Assembly: GCA_003155465.1 (NCBI GenBank)
Contig: PMCR01000575.1
Coordinates: 7,840-14,308, forward strand
DNA from: Myxococcales bacterium
GTDB lineage: Bacteria > Myxococcota > Polyangia > Fen-1088
Reading direction: 5' to 3'
DNA: 6,469 nucleotides
Within the stretch, counting starts at the first letter, position 1. Each line of letters starts with the position of its first letter. The notes beneath the pieces were generated by a model that was given only the letters and a program-made list of their open reading frames with translations, was not told the DNA's origin and searched no databases. This document shows positions 1 to 6,469 of the stretch, piece after piece. The position numbers and the translations under genes were made by a program.

Positions 1-1791
1 GTGTGGGGCTCGTACTGGGATCCCCTGTTGCAGCTCGATCGCCAGGGTCTGCTGCGCAAGCGCTTCCTGGAATGCGTCGACGGGGAATACCAGGCTTTCA
101 AGGCCAAAGGCGGCGCCTACACGCGCGAGCACTTCTTCGGCAAGTATCCCGAGCTGCGCGCGATGGTGGCCAGCCTGAGCGACGATGATATCTGGCGACT
201 CAACCGCGGCGGCCATGATCCCCACAAGGTCTTCGCCGCCTACGCCGCGGCGGTGTCGACTCAAGGCCAGCCCACGGTGGTGCTGGCCAAGACGGTCAAA
301 GGCTACGGCATGGGCGAAGCCGGCGAGGGCCAGAACATCACTCACCAGCAAAAGAAGATGGGCGAGGAAGCCTTGCGCGCCTTCCGCGACCGTTTCGACA
401 TTCCCATCAGCGACGAGGACATCGGCAAGGCGCCCTTCTACCGGCCGCCGGATGACAGCCCCGAGATCCGCTACCTGCGCGAGCGGCGCCAGGCTCTGGG
501 CGGCTATCTGCCCGTGCGCCGGCCCACGGCCCCACCGCTGGCGGTGCCGCCACTCGAATCCTTCGACTTCCTCCTGCAGGGCAGCGGCGAACGCGAATAC
601 TCCACCACCATGGCCTTTGTGCGCATGCTGGCCAAGCTGACCCACGATCCCACCATCGGCCGCCACGTGGTGCCCATTGTGCCCGACGAAGCCCGCACCT
701 TCGGGATGGAGGGTCTGTTCCGCCAGCTCGGCATCTACTCGTCGGTGGGGCAACTCTACGAACCAGTGGATTCCGTGCAGCTCATGTCGTACCGCGAGGC
801 CAAGGACGGCCAAATCCTCGAAGAAGGCATCAATGAGGCCGGGGCCATGTCGTCTTTCATCGCGGCTGGCACGGCCTACGCCAACCACGGCATCAACTTG
901 ATCCCATTCTATTGCTTCTATTCCATGTTTGGTTTCCAGCGCACGGGCGACTTTGCCTGGGCAGGCGCGGACATGCGCATGCGCGGCTTCCTCATGGGCG
1001 GCACATCCGGCCGCACCACCCTGGCAGGCGAGGGTCTGCAGCACCAGGACGGTCACAGCCACCTGCTGGCCGCCAACATTCCCACCTGCGTGGCGTACGA
1101 TCCCACCTTCGCCTACGAGATGGCGGTCATCGTCCAGGACGGGCTACGCCGGATGGTTACGCAGCAGGAGGACGTTTTCTACTACATCACCATGATGAAC
1201 GAGAACTACGCGCAACCGGCGATGCCCGAGGGCGCGGCGCCCGGGATCGTGAAAGGGCTGTACTTGCTGCGCGAAAGCCTTGTCGGCGCGAACCGGCCGC
1301 GGGTGCAGCTCGTGGGCTCAGGCGCCATCCTGCGCGAGGTGCTGGCCGCAGCCGACCTGCTGGAAGGCGAGTTCGGCGTGGCTGCGGACCTGTGGAGCGC
1401 CACCAGTTTCACCGAATTGCGGCGCGAGGGACTGGCTGCGGAACGCTGGTCACTGCTCCACCCCGAGGAGCCGCGCCGGCCGAGTTTCGTCGAGACTTGC
1501 CTGGCCAATCGCAAAGGCCCGGTGGTGGCGGCCACCGACTACGTACGCCTGTATGCCGACCAAGTCCGACCCTTCTTGTCCAGACGCTACCTCGTGCTAG
1601 GCACTGACGGTTTCGGTCGCAGCGATCGGCGCAGCCAACTGCGCCACTTCTTCGAGGTCGACCGACGTTTCATCGCGCTGACAGCGCTCAAGGCCCTGGC
1701 CGACGAGGGAAACATCCCCGCTGCCAAGGTCAGCGCAGCCCTGCGCAAACTGGAAATTGATCCCGAAAAGCCAGATCCGACCCGCGTGTGA
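1..1791 (+). CDS. aceE: Pyruvate dehydrogenase E1 component, homodimeric type (5' end missing)
   Basis: Thiamine-diphosphate-dependent E1 of the pyruvate dehydrogenase complex. It decarboxylates pyruvate and reductively acetylates the lipoyl group of E2 in the cytoplasm. The frame is open from base 1 and 596 codons remain before TGA. Compared from memory with E. coli AceE (887 residues), codon n here matches residue n+292 with almost no gaps, so roughly 290 N-terminal residues lie outside the window and the GTG at base 1 is an internal Val codon. Residues recognised: K100 (E. coli K392), H115 in NITHQQKKM (H407, mobile active-site loop), D229 in VPDEARTFGMEGLFRQ (D521), E279 in EEGINEAG (E571, the Glu that activates the cofactor), Y307 (Y599) and H348 in GEGLQHQDGHSH (H640). 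The C-terminal LGTDGFGRSD motif is also present. No frameshift is seen, so the enzyme looks functional. It is co-directional with aceF, 19 bases downstream. The long single-chain form separates it from alpha/beta-type E1 and from transketolase. Confidence 0.97.
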   Translation: MWGSYWDPLLQLDRQGLLRKRFLECVDGEYQAFKAKGGAYTREHFFGKYPELRAMVASLSDDDIWRLNRGGHDPHKVFAAYAAAVSTQGQPTVVLAKTVKGYGMGEAGEGQNITHQQKKMGEEALRAFRDRFDIPISDEDIGKAPFYRPPDDSPEIRYLRERRQALGGYLPVRRPTAPPLAVPPLESFDFLLQGSGEREYSTTMAFVRMLAKLTHDPTIGRHVVPIVPDEARTFGMEGLFRQLGIYSSVGQLYEPVDSVQLMSYREAKDGQILEEGINEAGAMSSFIAAGTAYANHGINLIPFYCFYSMFGFQRTGDFAWAGADMRMRGFLMGGTSGRTTLAGEGLQHQDGHSHLLAANIPTCVAYDPTFAYEMAVIVQDGLRRMVTQQEDVFYYITMMNENYAQPAMPEGAAPGIVKGLYLLRESLVGANRPRVQLVGSGAILREVLAAADLLEGEFGVAADLWSATSFTELRREGLAAERWSLLHPEEPRRPSFVETCLANRKGPVVAATDYVRLYADQVRPFLSRRYLVLGTDGFGRSDRRSQLRHFFEVDRRFIALTALKALADEGNIPAAKVSAALRKLEIDPEKPDPTRV

Positions 1792-1797
1792 TCAGGC

Positions 1798-1803
1798 AAG
1801 GAG
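1798..1803 (+). promoter_or_regulatory. Ribosome binding site of aceF
   Basis: AAGGAG lies 7 bases before a GTG codon at 1811. This decides the aceF start. The reading frame extends further upstream to an ATG at 1757 inside aceE, but those 18 extra codons do not resemble any lipoyl-domain N-terminus, whereas the GTG start gives the expected SKTVDVLVPDIG beginning. Confidence 0.8.
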
Positions 1804-1810
1804 AAACAAC

Positions 1811-3202
1811 GTGAGCAAGACGGTTGATGTGTTGGTCCCTGATATCGGCGATTTTCACGACGTTCCCGTGGTCGAGGTTCTGGTTTCCCCGGGAGCCTCG
1901 ATCAAGCGCGACGATCCCATCGCGATCCTGGAGAGTGACAAAGCTTCCATGGACGTGCCCTCGCCCCATGCCGGCCTGATCGAGCGAGTGCTGGTCAAGC
2001 CGGGCGACAAAGTTTCGGCAGGCGCGCGGCTTGCAACCATGGTGCTCACCGACGAGACGACGTTGATTCCAACGGGCGATGCCGCGCCGGTGCCTGGCTC
2101 GCCCAAGCTCCCCCGAGCCGGTTCCTGGCAGCCTGAGACGCCGGTGCCGCAAGGGGATCGAGGTAAGGAGGCGCCCCCAGTTGTGCGCGGACCGCTGCCC
2201 ATGGCGTCGGGGGTGATCATGGACTTGCCCACGACCGACAGCGTCCGTGGCGGGATGCGCCCCTCTCCCACCGCGAGCATCCCGCTGGTGGTCGACGAAG
2301 GAAGAATCCAGCATCACGCGGCGCCCGCGGTTCGGCGTCTGGCGCGCGAATTGGGCGTGGCGCTTTCCGAGATTCGCGGAACCGGTCGCAACGGCCGCAT
2401 CGTGGAGGAGGACTTGCGGCACTACATCAAGGCCGCGATGGCCCAAACGCCCGCAGCCGGCGGGAACAATCTGCCCGAGCTGCCGGCAGTGGATTTTTCG
2501 AAATTCGGCCCCATCGAGCTGCAGCCACTCGGTCGCATTCGCCGCGCCACTGCGACCAGCGTGCAGCGCTCGTGGCGACTGGTCCCACATGTCACCCAGT
2601 ACGACGAAGCGGACATCACCGATCTGGAGGCGTTTCGCAAAGCCGAGGCCGAGCAAGCCAAGCAGCGAGGCCTGCGCCTGACCCCGCTCGCATTTTTCAT
2701 GAAGGCGGCGGCAGCGACCCTCAAAGAGCATCCCAGCTTCAACGCGTCGCTAGATGCCAGCGGTGAGAACCTGGTGCTCAAACGCTACATCCATCTCGGC
2801 ATCGCGGTGGACACGCCCGAAGGGCTGGTGGTGCCCGTGGTGCGCGACGTGGACCGCAAAGGCATCTGGGAGCTGGCCGGCGAGCTGACCACGCTGAGTC
2901 AGCGCGCCCGCGAGCAGAAGCTGACGCCCGCCGATGTGCAGGGCGCCAGCTTCACCATCTCCAGCCTGGGCGGCATCGGCGGGACCGCGTTTTCACCCAT
3001 CGTCAACGCGCCCGAGGTCGCCATCCTGGGCGTCTCGCGCGCGTCGTTGCGGCCGGTGTACCGCGACGGACGGATCGTCCCCCGCCTGATCCTGCCCTTC
3101 TCGCTTTCCTACGACCATCGAGCCAACGACGGCGCGCAGGCGGCCCGCTTCACCAGACACCTGGGCGAGCTGCTGGCGGACATTCGGGAGGTGCTGCTGT
3201 AG
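1811..3202 (+). CDS. aceF: Dihydrolipoyllysine-residue acetyltransferase, pyruvate dehydrogenase E2
   Basis: Core E2 of the pyruvate dehydrogenase complex. It carries the acetyl group on a swinging lipoyl arm and transfers it to CoA. From the GTG start the protein has 463 residues. The N-terminal lipoyl domain spans about 1-80 with the lipoylated lysine K44 in ESDKASMDVPSP. A proline-rich flexible linker follows (about 81-167). The peripheral subunit-binding domain is at about 168-207 (HHAAPAVRRLARELGV, then GTGRNGRIVEEDL). The catalytic domain runs from about 228 to the end and includes VPHVTQYDEADITDLEAFRK. Its C-terminal active-site motif is SYDHRANDGA, with H436 and D440 as the conserved pair. 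FSKFGPIE and PHVTQYDEADIT resemble the proteobacterial PDH E2 group more than the 2-oxoglutarate E2. There is one lipoyl domain, against three in E. coli. The gene is cotranscribed with aceE. No lpd follows; the last 53 bases overlap the end of a convergent kinase gene. Confidence 0.96.
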   Translation: MSKTVDVLVPDIGDFHDVPVVEVLVSPGASIKRDDPIAILESDKASMDVPSPHAGLIERVLVKPGDKVSAGARLATMVLTDETTLIPTGDAAPVPGSPKLPRAGSWQPETPVPQGDRGKEAPPVVRGPLPMASGVIMDLPTTDSVRGGMRPSPTASIPLVVDEGRIQHHAAPAVRRLARELGVALSEIRGTGRNGRIVEEDLRHYIKAAMAQTPAAGGNNLPELPAVDFSKFGPIELQPLGRIRRATATSVQRSWRLVPHVTQYDEADITDLEAFRKAEAEQAKQRGLRLTPLAFFMKAAAATLKEHPSFNASLDASGENLVLKRYIHLGIAVDTPEGLVVPVVRDVDRKGIWELAGELTTLSQRAREQKLTPADVQGASFTISSLGGIGGTAFSPIVNAPEVAILGVSRASLRPVYRDGRIVPRLILPFSLSYDHRANDGAQAARFTRHLGELLADIREVLL

Positions 3203-4646
3203 GCCCACCGACGTCGCTGAACAGGTTGGAGTCGCGTGCTTCGCTGCCGGGCTGTGAACCCATGTCCGGCCGGGCATCCACCTGGGTCAGCCGGTTGGCC
3301 AGGGCCACGACGAAAGCCCCGAACCAAGAGTCCTGTCCCAGTCCCTCGTCCAGCATCTTGCGCGTCACCAGACGCACCGACACATCGGTCATCGCCTCCA
3401 CGGTTGCTCCACGCCGGCCCGGCCGGAACACACTCTCTTCACCAAAAACCGAGCCGGTCCCAAGTCGGCACACGGCGCTTCGTATTCCATCCTTGGTGGT
3501 GTACGCCACGCAGGCTCCCCGCACGATGACGTAGGCGGTGTCTCCCATCTCGCCCTCGGTCACGATGCGCTCGCCGGCCGAAAATGTCTCGATGGGGAAT
3601 GCGATTCCCCACTGCAGAACCCCTTCGACCTCACGTTTGAGCTCGAGCACGCTCTGGTAGCGATCCCGCTGATCGATAGCCAACGCCTTGCGCGTGATCT
3701 GGCAGATAGGCTCGGGCAGCGGGACGCCCCGGGGCGCATCAGGCAAGGAAGGCATCTGGCCCCCACGCGCCTGCTCCAACACTTCGTCCATCGAGTCGGC
3801 CAGGTAGAGCGGCCGGCCCGCCAGAATCGCGTACAAGACTGCGCCCAGACCGAATACGTCAGTGCGCTCGCTGACCAGGCTCTCCGCGCCCTGGGCCTGC
3901 TCGGGCGACATGTACGATGGGGATCCCACCACCCCCGCAACCACGCCGCCCGCGGCCTCGGGCGAGAGGACCACGCCGTCGCCACGCTCGCGAGCGCGCG
4001 CACTCAGTCGCGACAGGCCCCAGTCCATCAGATATACGGTGCCGAAGTCCTCCATGATGATGTTCTCGGGCTTGATATCGAGGTGGAGCACGCCACGGCT
4101 GTGCGCAAAAGCGACTGCGTCGCAGACCTTGAGGAACGCTCCCAGCATCTCGTGCATGGTCTCCGACGGCGTCGGCGAGAGGTGTGCAGCCGTGATCCAA
4201 TCTGCCAGGGTCCGTCCGTGCACCAGGCGCATGGTGAAGTAGTTGGTTCCCTCGTGATCTATGGTCAGGTCATGCACGGGCGCGATGTTGGGATGATCGA
4301 GTTGCGCCTGGATCTGCGCCTCGGCGAGAAAGCGCCGGACGTACTTGGGTTCGTCGGCCAGCGAGGGGGCCAGAAGCTTGATGGCCACTTCGCGTAGCAA
4401 GTTCTTGTCGCGAACGCAGTGAACTGCCCCCATGCCGCCGGCTCCAACCTGGTTCACATACTCGAACCGCTTTGCCGCCTCTCGGGTGAGCACCGGCTTT
4501 GCCACGGCGTCGCTGCTGGCCGACTCGGGATTACTTGCAGGCAGGGACACTGCGCCCCGGTGCGACTCGCTGCGCGTCACTTGTTCCGAGTCAGCGCTGC
4601 CTCGCATCCCTTGCGTCGAGATTAGATCCCACAAACCCCCTGTCAT
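3150..4646 (-). CDS. Serine/threonine protein kinase with C-terminal cyclic-nucleotide-binding domain
   Basis: Predicted Hanks-type kinase fused to a cNMP-binding domain. Numbering is from an ATG at 4646 (498 residues). The kinase core is about 61-343: glycine loop VGAGGMG 67-73, ATP lysine K90 in VAIKLL, helix-C Glu E109, catalytic loop HLDIKPEN 188-195 (base D190, N195), metal-binding DWG 208-210, SPE 247-249 in place of APE, and D263 in TDVFGLGAVLY. The arginine of canonical HRD is Leu, so this is a non-RD kinase, and DFG reads DWG. The cNMP domain is about 348-455. Its phosphate-binding cassette FGEESVFRPGRRGATVEA (401-418) keeps the key Glu (E403) and Arg (R412). No membrane segment or signal peptide is seen, so it should be cytoplasmic. 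The start is uncertain: the frame stays open upstream to a GTG at 4847, other starts exist at 4706 and 4607, and none has a good ribosome site. The first 60 residues look low in conservation. The C-terminal tail (about 463-498) is Pro/Ala-rich, and its last 17 codons lie antisense to aceF. The target is unknown. Confidence 0.9.
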   Translation of the reverse strand: MTGGLWDLISTQGMRGSADSEQVTRSESHRGAVSLPASNPESASSDAVAKPVLTREAAKRFEYVNQVGAGGMGAVHCVRDKNLLREVAIKLLAPSLADEPKYVRRFLAEAQIQAQLDHPNIAPVHDLTIDHEGTNYFTMRLVHGRTLADWITAAHLSPTPSETMHEMLGAFLKVCDAVAFAHSRGVLHLDIKPENIIMEDFGTVYLMDWGLSRLSARARERGDGVVLSPEAAGGVVAGVVGSPSYMSPEQAQGAESLVSERTDVFGLGAVLYAILAGRPLYLADSMDEVLEQARGGQMPSLPDAPRGVPLPEPICQITRKALAIDQRDRYQSVLELKREVEGVLQWGIAFPIETFSAGERIVTEGEMGDTAYVIVRGACVAYTTKDGIRSAVCRLGTGSVFGEESVFRPGRRGATVEAMTDVSVRLVTRKMLDEGLGQDSWFGAFVVALANRLTQVDARPDMGSQPGSEARDSNLFSDVGGPTAAPPECPPAARPGVW

Positions 4647-4868
4647 GCTCGGAGAGTGATGCAAGCCCTGTTCCCCAAGGATGAAAGACAGCGAGGCGCA
4701 CGCCATTCTGACCACCGCACGGCCAGCTTGGCACGCGCTGTGCTCATCCCAGTGGCGTGACGGTTCTATTGCTTGGGTCAAGCCCGACGGTTCGCTCGAC
4801 GGTGTCGAGGGGGCCATGATGGTGTCGTACATTGGGCTGGTGTCCACCGGAGAGCTGGCGTCACCCCG

Positions 4869-4886
4869 AGGTAACGGACGTTACCT
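4869..4886. promoter_or_regulatory. 18-bp palindrome, candidate transcription-factor operator
   Basis: AGGTAACGGACGTTACCT has perfect 8-bp arms (AGGTAACG / CGTTACCT) around a 2-base centre. It ends 117 bases before the glmS start codon and lies about 220 bases upstream of the chosen kinase start, so it could act on either promoter. The symmetry and size suit a dimeric helix-turn-helix regulator. The regulator is not identifiable from the sequence, and no regulator gene is adjacent. Nothing T-rich follows, so it is not an intrinsic terminator. Confidence 0.45.
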
Positions 4887-4969
4887 GTTGGTGTGGAGGA
4901 ATTGTTGGCCAACGCTGCCTGACAGTGCTGACGGAGTACCAGTCAACGCTCTGGTCATAGTCAAGAACG

Positions 4970-4987
4970 GTGCGCCCCAGGGCGCAC
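4970..4987 (+). promoter_or_regulatory. GC-rich hairpin just upstream of the glmS ribosome binding site
   Basis: GTGCGCCCCAGGGCGCAC has perfect 8-bp arms around CA. As RNA it would form a stem of about 7 GC-rich pairs with a CCAG loop. It ends 5 bases before the purine-rich glmS ribosome site. No U-run follows, so it is not a standard terminator. If transcribed, it could affect translation initiation or mRNA stability; if the promoter lies downstream or overlaps it, it could instead be a protein-binding site. Confidence 0.45.
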
Positions 4988-4992
4988 AGATC

Positions 4993-5000
4993 GGAAGGAA
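4993..5000 (+). promoter_or_regulatory. Ribosome binding site of glmS
   Basis: The purine-rich GGAAGGAA ends 3 bases before the ATG at 5004. It supports that start, which is fixed independently by the need for Cys as residue 2 (MCGIVGY). Confidence 0.65.
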
Positions 5001-5003
5001 GCT

Positions 5004-6469
5004 ATGTGCGGAATAGTTGGATACGTCGGAAAGCGTGAAGCCACCCCTATTCTCGTCGATGGGTTGCGCCGACTGGAGTATCGCGGTTATGACTCGGCCG
5101 GCATCGCAGTGGCCAACGGCCATGGGGCACGCCTGGTGCGCTGCCGGGGCAAGCTGGCCTCACTGGAGAAGCTCTTGGCCGTAGAGAGCCCGCGCGGGCT
5201 GGTGGGGATCGGGCATACCCGCTGGGCCACCCACGGTCGTCCCTCCGAGGAAAACGCCCATCCGCACAAGGCAGGCGCGGTATCGGTTGTACACAACGGA
5301 ATCATCGAGAACCACGCCCTGCTGCGCGAGCGGCTGACCGCAGCGGGAAGGCACTTCAGCTCACAGACCGATACTGAGGTTATCGCGCACCTGATTGACC
5401 AAGCCCTCATCGAAGGGGCGTCGTCCTTGCCTGAGGCGACTCGCCAGGCGCTGCGCCAGGTGGAAGGTTCCTACGCCATCGCGGTCCTGTCGGATCGCCA
5501 CCCGGACGAGATCGTGGCAGTCAAGAAGGCCTCGCCCCTCGTGGTCGGGGTGGGCCAGGGCGAGATGTTCCTCGCCTCAGACGCGCCGGCGATCTTGGAC
5601 CAGACCCGGGAGGTCATCTTCCTTCAAGATGGCGACGTCGCACACCTGGTCTGCGATCGGGTGAGCATCACGGACCTTGACGGACAACCGGTGCAACGTC
5701 CACCCAAGACTGTAACCTGGACGCCGGGCCAGACGGAGAAGGCGGGATATCCGCACTTCATGCTGAAGGAGATTCACGAACAACCGCGCGCCGTGACCGA
5801 CACCCTGCGCGGCCGTCTCATGCTCGGCAACGGCGACGCTGTCCTGTGGGACAAGGAAGTAACCGAGATCCCCCGCCGGGTTGTGCTCATAGCCTGCGGG
5901 ACGTCGTATCACGCAGGCCTGGTTGGCAAGTTTCTGGTTGAGCGAGTGGCCCACATCCCCTGTGAGGTGGATCTGGCGAGTGAATTCCGCTACCGCGAAC
6001 CCCTGGTCGGTCCGGGCGACCTGGTGGTGGGGATTTCGCAAAGCGGTGAGACAGCCGACACGCTGGCGGCCATGAACGAGGCCAAAACGCGCGGCGCGCG
6101 CACGCTGGCCATCAGCAACGTGGTCGATTCTGCCCTAGCGCGCACTTCCGACCTCGCCCTGTATACCTTTGCCGGGCCGGAAGTCGGCGTCGCGTCCACC
6201 AAGTGTTTCACGGCCCAGTTGACCGCACTCACTCTTCTGGCGATTCACCTGGGACGGCGCAACGGGGCACTCGATGACATGACCGCCGTCCGGTTTGCCC
6301 ACGACGTCATCCAGATCCCGTTCAAGATGAGCGAGACCCTGCAGCTCAACGGCGACCTGAAGGAACTGGCACGCAAACACAAGGATGCGCGCGACTTTCT
6401 GTTTCTCGGCCGTGGAACCAACTACCCCATCGCGCTCGAAGGGGCGCTCAAGCTCAAGGAGATCTCGTA
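5004..6469 (+). CDS. glmS: Glutamine-fructose-6-phosphate aminotransferase (isomerizing), 3' end missing
   Basis: Makes glucosamine-6-phosphate from fructose-6-phosphate and glutamine, the first committed step of UDP-GlcNAc synthesis for peptidoglycan and LPS, in the cytoplasm. The 488 codons present are about 80% of the usual roughly 610. The start is certain: MCGIVGYVG puts the nucleophile Cys at position 2, exposed after Met removal. Glutaminase motifs: RLEYRGYDSAGIA (23-35), GHTRWATHG (70-78), VHNGIIENH (96-104), TDTEVIAHL (122-130), EGSYAIAVL (154-162). The linker HFMLKEIHEQP follows at 251-261. The first SIS domain has ACGTSYHAGL (297-306), SEFRYREP (326-333), SQSGETADTLAA (345-356) and GPEVGVASTKCFTAQL (391-406). 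The second SIS domain starts with LGRGTNYPIALEGALKLKEIS, including the conserved Glu E486, where the window stops. The ring-opening His and C-terminal Lys regions are therefore not visible. No frameshift or insertion is seen. It is divergent from the kinase gene. Confidence 0.97.
   Translation, partial: MCGIVGYVGKREATPILVDGLRRLEYRGYDSAGIAVANGHGARLVRCRGKLASLEKLLAVESPRGLVGIGHTRWATHGRPSEENAHPHKAGAVSVVHNGIIENHALLRERLTAAGRHFSSQTDTEVIAHLIDQALIEGASSLPEATRQALRQVEGSYAIAVLSDRHPDEIVAVKKASPLVVGVGQGEMFLASDAPAILDQTREVIFLQDGDVAHLVCDRVSITDLDGQPVQRPPKTVTWTPGQTEKAGYPHFMLKEIHEQPRAVTDTLRGRLMLGNGDAVLWDKEVTEIPRRVVLIACGTSYHAGLVGKFLVERVAHIPCEVDLASEFRYREPLVGPGDLVVGISQSGETADTLAAMNEAKTRGARTLAISNVVDSALARTSDLALYTFAGPEVGVASTKCFTAQLTALTLLAIHLGRRNGALDDMTAVRFAHDVIQIPFKMSETLQLNGDLKELARKHKDARDFLFLGRGTNYPIALEGALKLKEIS

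Larger units (their letters stand above)
4647..5003. other. Divergent intergenic region between the kinase gene and glmS
   Basis: About 357 bases separate the chosen kinase start from the glmS start, so the promoters of both genes should lie here. I could not pick a convincing -35/-10 pair on either strand. The region contains two 18-bp symmetric elements (4869-4886 and 4970-4987) and a perfect 10-bp palindrome GTTGGCCAAC (4904-4913). Two weak open frames cross it. A 111-codon plus-strand frame (4681-5016) runs 13 bases into glmS; it has no good ribosome site and no recognisable family. An upstream extension of the kinase frame reaches 4847. The two overlap in antisense over 4681-4847 and at most one could be coding; I favour neither. 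No glmS ribozyme-like element is recognised, but I cannot fold the RNA here. Confidence 0.6.

Noticed and set aside
1..3. GTG at base 1 as an aceE start
   Set aside because: The protein aligns at once with the interior of AceE (about residue 293 of E. coli), so the gene begins before the window.
912..1607. 231-codon plus-strand frame inside aceE
   Set aside because: It lies in another frame of the conserved E1 gene. Its composition is Arg/Gly/Ala/His-rich and no motif is recognisable.
1730..2731. 333-codon open frame on the minus strand opposite aceF
   Set aside because: It is antisense to a clearly conserved E2 gene. Its translation is rich in Arg, Gly and His with no domain, as expected for a shadow frame in GC-rich DNA.
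4904..4913. 10-bp palindrome GTTGGCCAAC
   Set aside because: It is perfect but short and built on a common GGCC core, so it could easily occur by chance. It is recorded only within the intergenic entry.
4941..4964. Two AGTCAA copies 18 bases apart (TTGACT on the minus strand), considered as -35 boxes or a direct repeat
   Set aside because: A 6-base repeat is too short to be convincing, and no good -10 box follows at the right distance for either copy.
4647..5003. glmS ribozyme/riboswitch in the leader
   Set aside because: That element is known mainly from Firmicutes and I recognise none of its conserved core; the leader shows only simple palindromes.
5577..6041. 154-codon minus-strand frame inside glmS
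   Set aside because: It is antisense to conserved GlmS linker and SIS-domain coding sequence, with no recognisable product.

Overview
This is a GC-rich (well over 60% by eye) bacterial chromosomal window with four protein-coding genes and one short divergent intergenic region. No RNA gene, insertion sequence, CRISPR array or phage gene is visible. The likely source is a proteobacterium or a relative. A soluble Ser/Thr kinase fused to a cyclic-nucleotide-binding domain, with a DWG instead of DFG motif, would fit Myxococcota (former Deltaproteobacteria). This placement is an inference from gene content, not from a marker gene.

Layout. Positions 1-1791 (+) hold the C-terminal two thirds of aceE, the homodimeric-type pyruvate dehydrogenase E1; its start lies before the window. 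After 19 bases comes aceF (1811-3202, +), the dihydrolipoyllysine acetyltransferase E2 with a single lipoyl domain. The two form an obvious operon. No E3 (lpd) gene follows, because a convergent gene begins at once. That gene (3150 to about 4646, -) encodes a Ser/Thr protein kinase with a C-terminal cyclic-nucleotide-binding domain, and its 3' end overlaps the 3' end of aceF by 53 bp. About 360 bases of divergent intergenic DNA (4647-5003) follow. They carry two 18-bp, two-fold symmetric sequences with 8-bp arms. The window closes with the first 488 codons of glmS (5004-6469, +), glutamine-fructose-6-phosphate aminotransferase, cut off by the window edge.

How the genes relate. AceE and AceF convert pyruvate to acetyl-CoA. 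GlmS makes glucosamine-6-phosphate, the entry step to peptidoglycan and LPS amino sugars. The kinase between them could sense a cyclic nucleotide and phosphorylate unknown targets; nothing in the sequence ties it directly to PDH or GlmS. The main points of interest are the kinase's non-canonical motifs and architecture, the tail-to-tail overlap with aceF, and the two symmetric elements upstream of glmS. I see no clearly new multi-gene system here.
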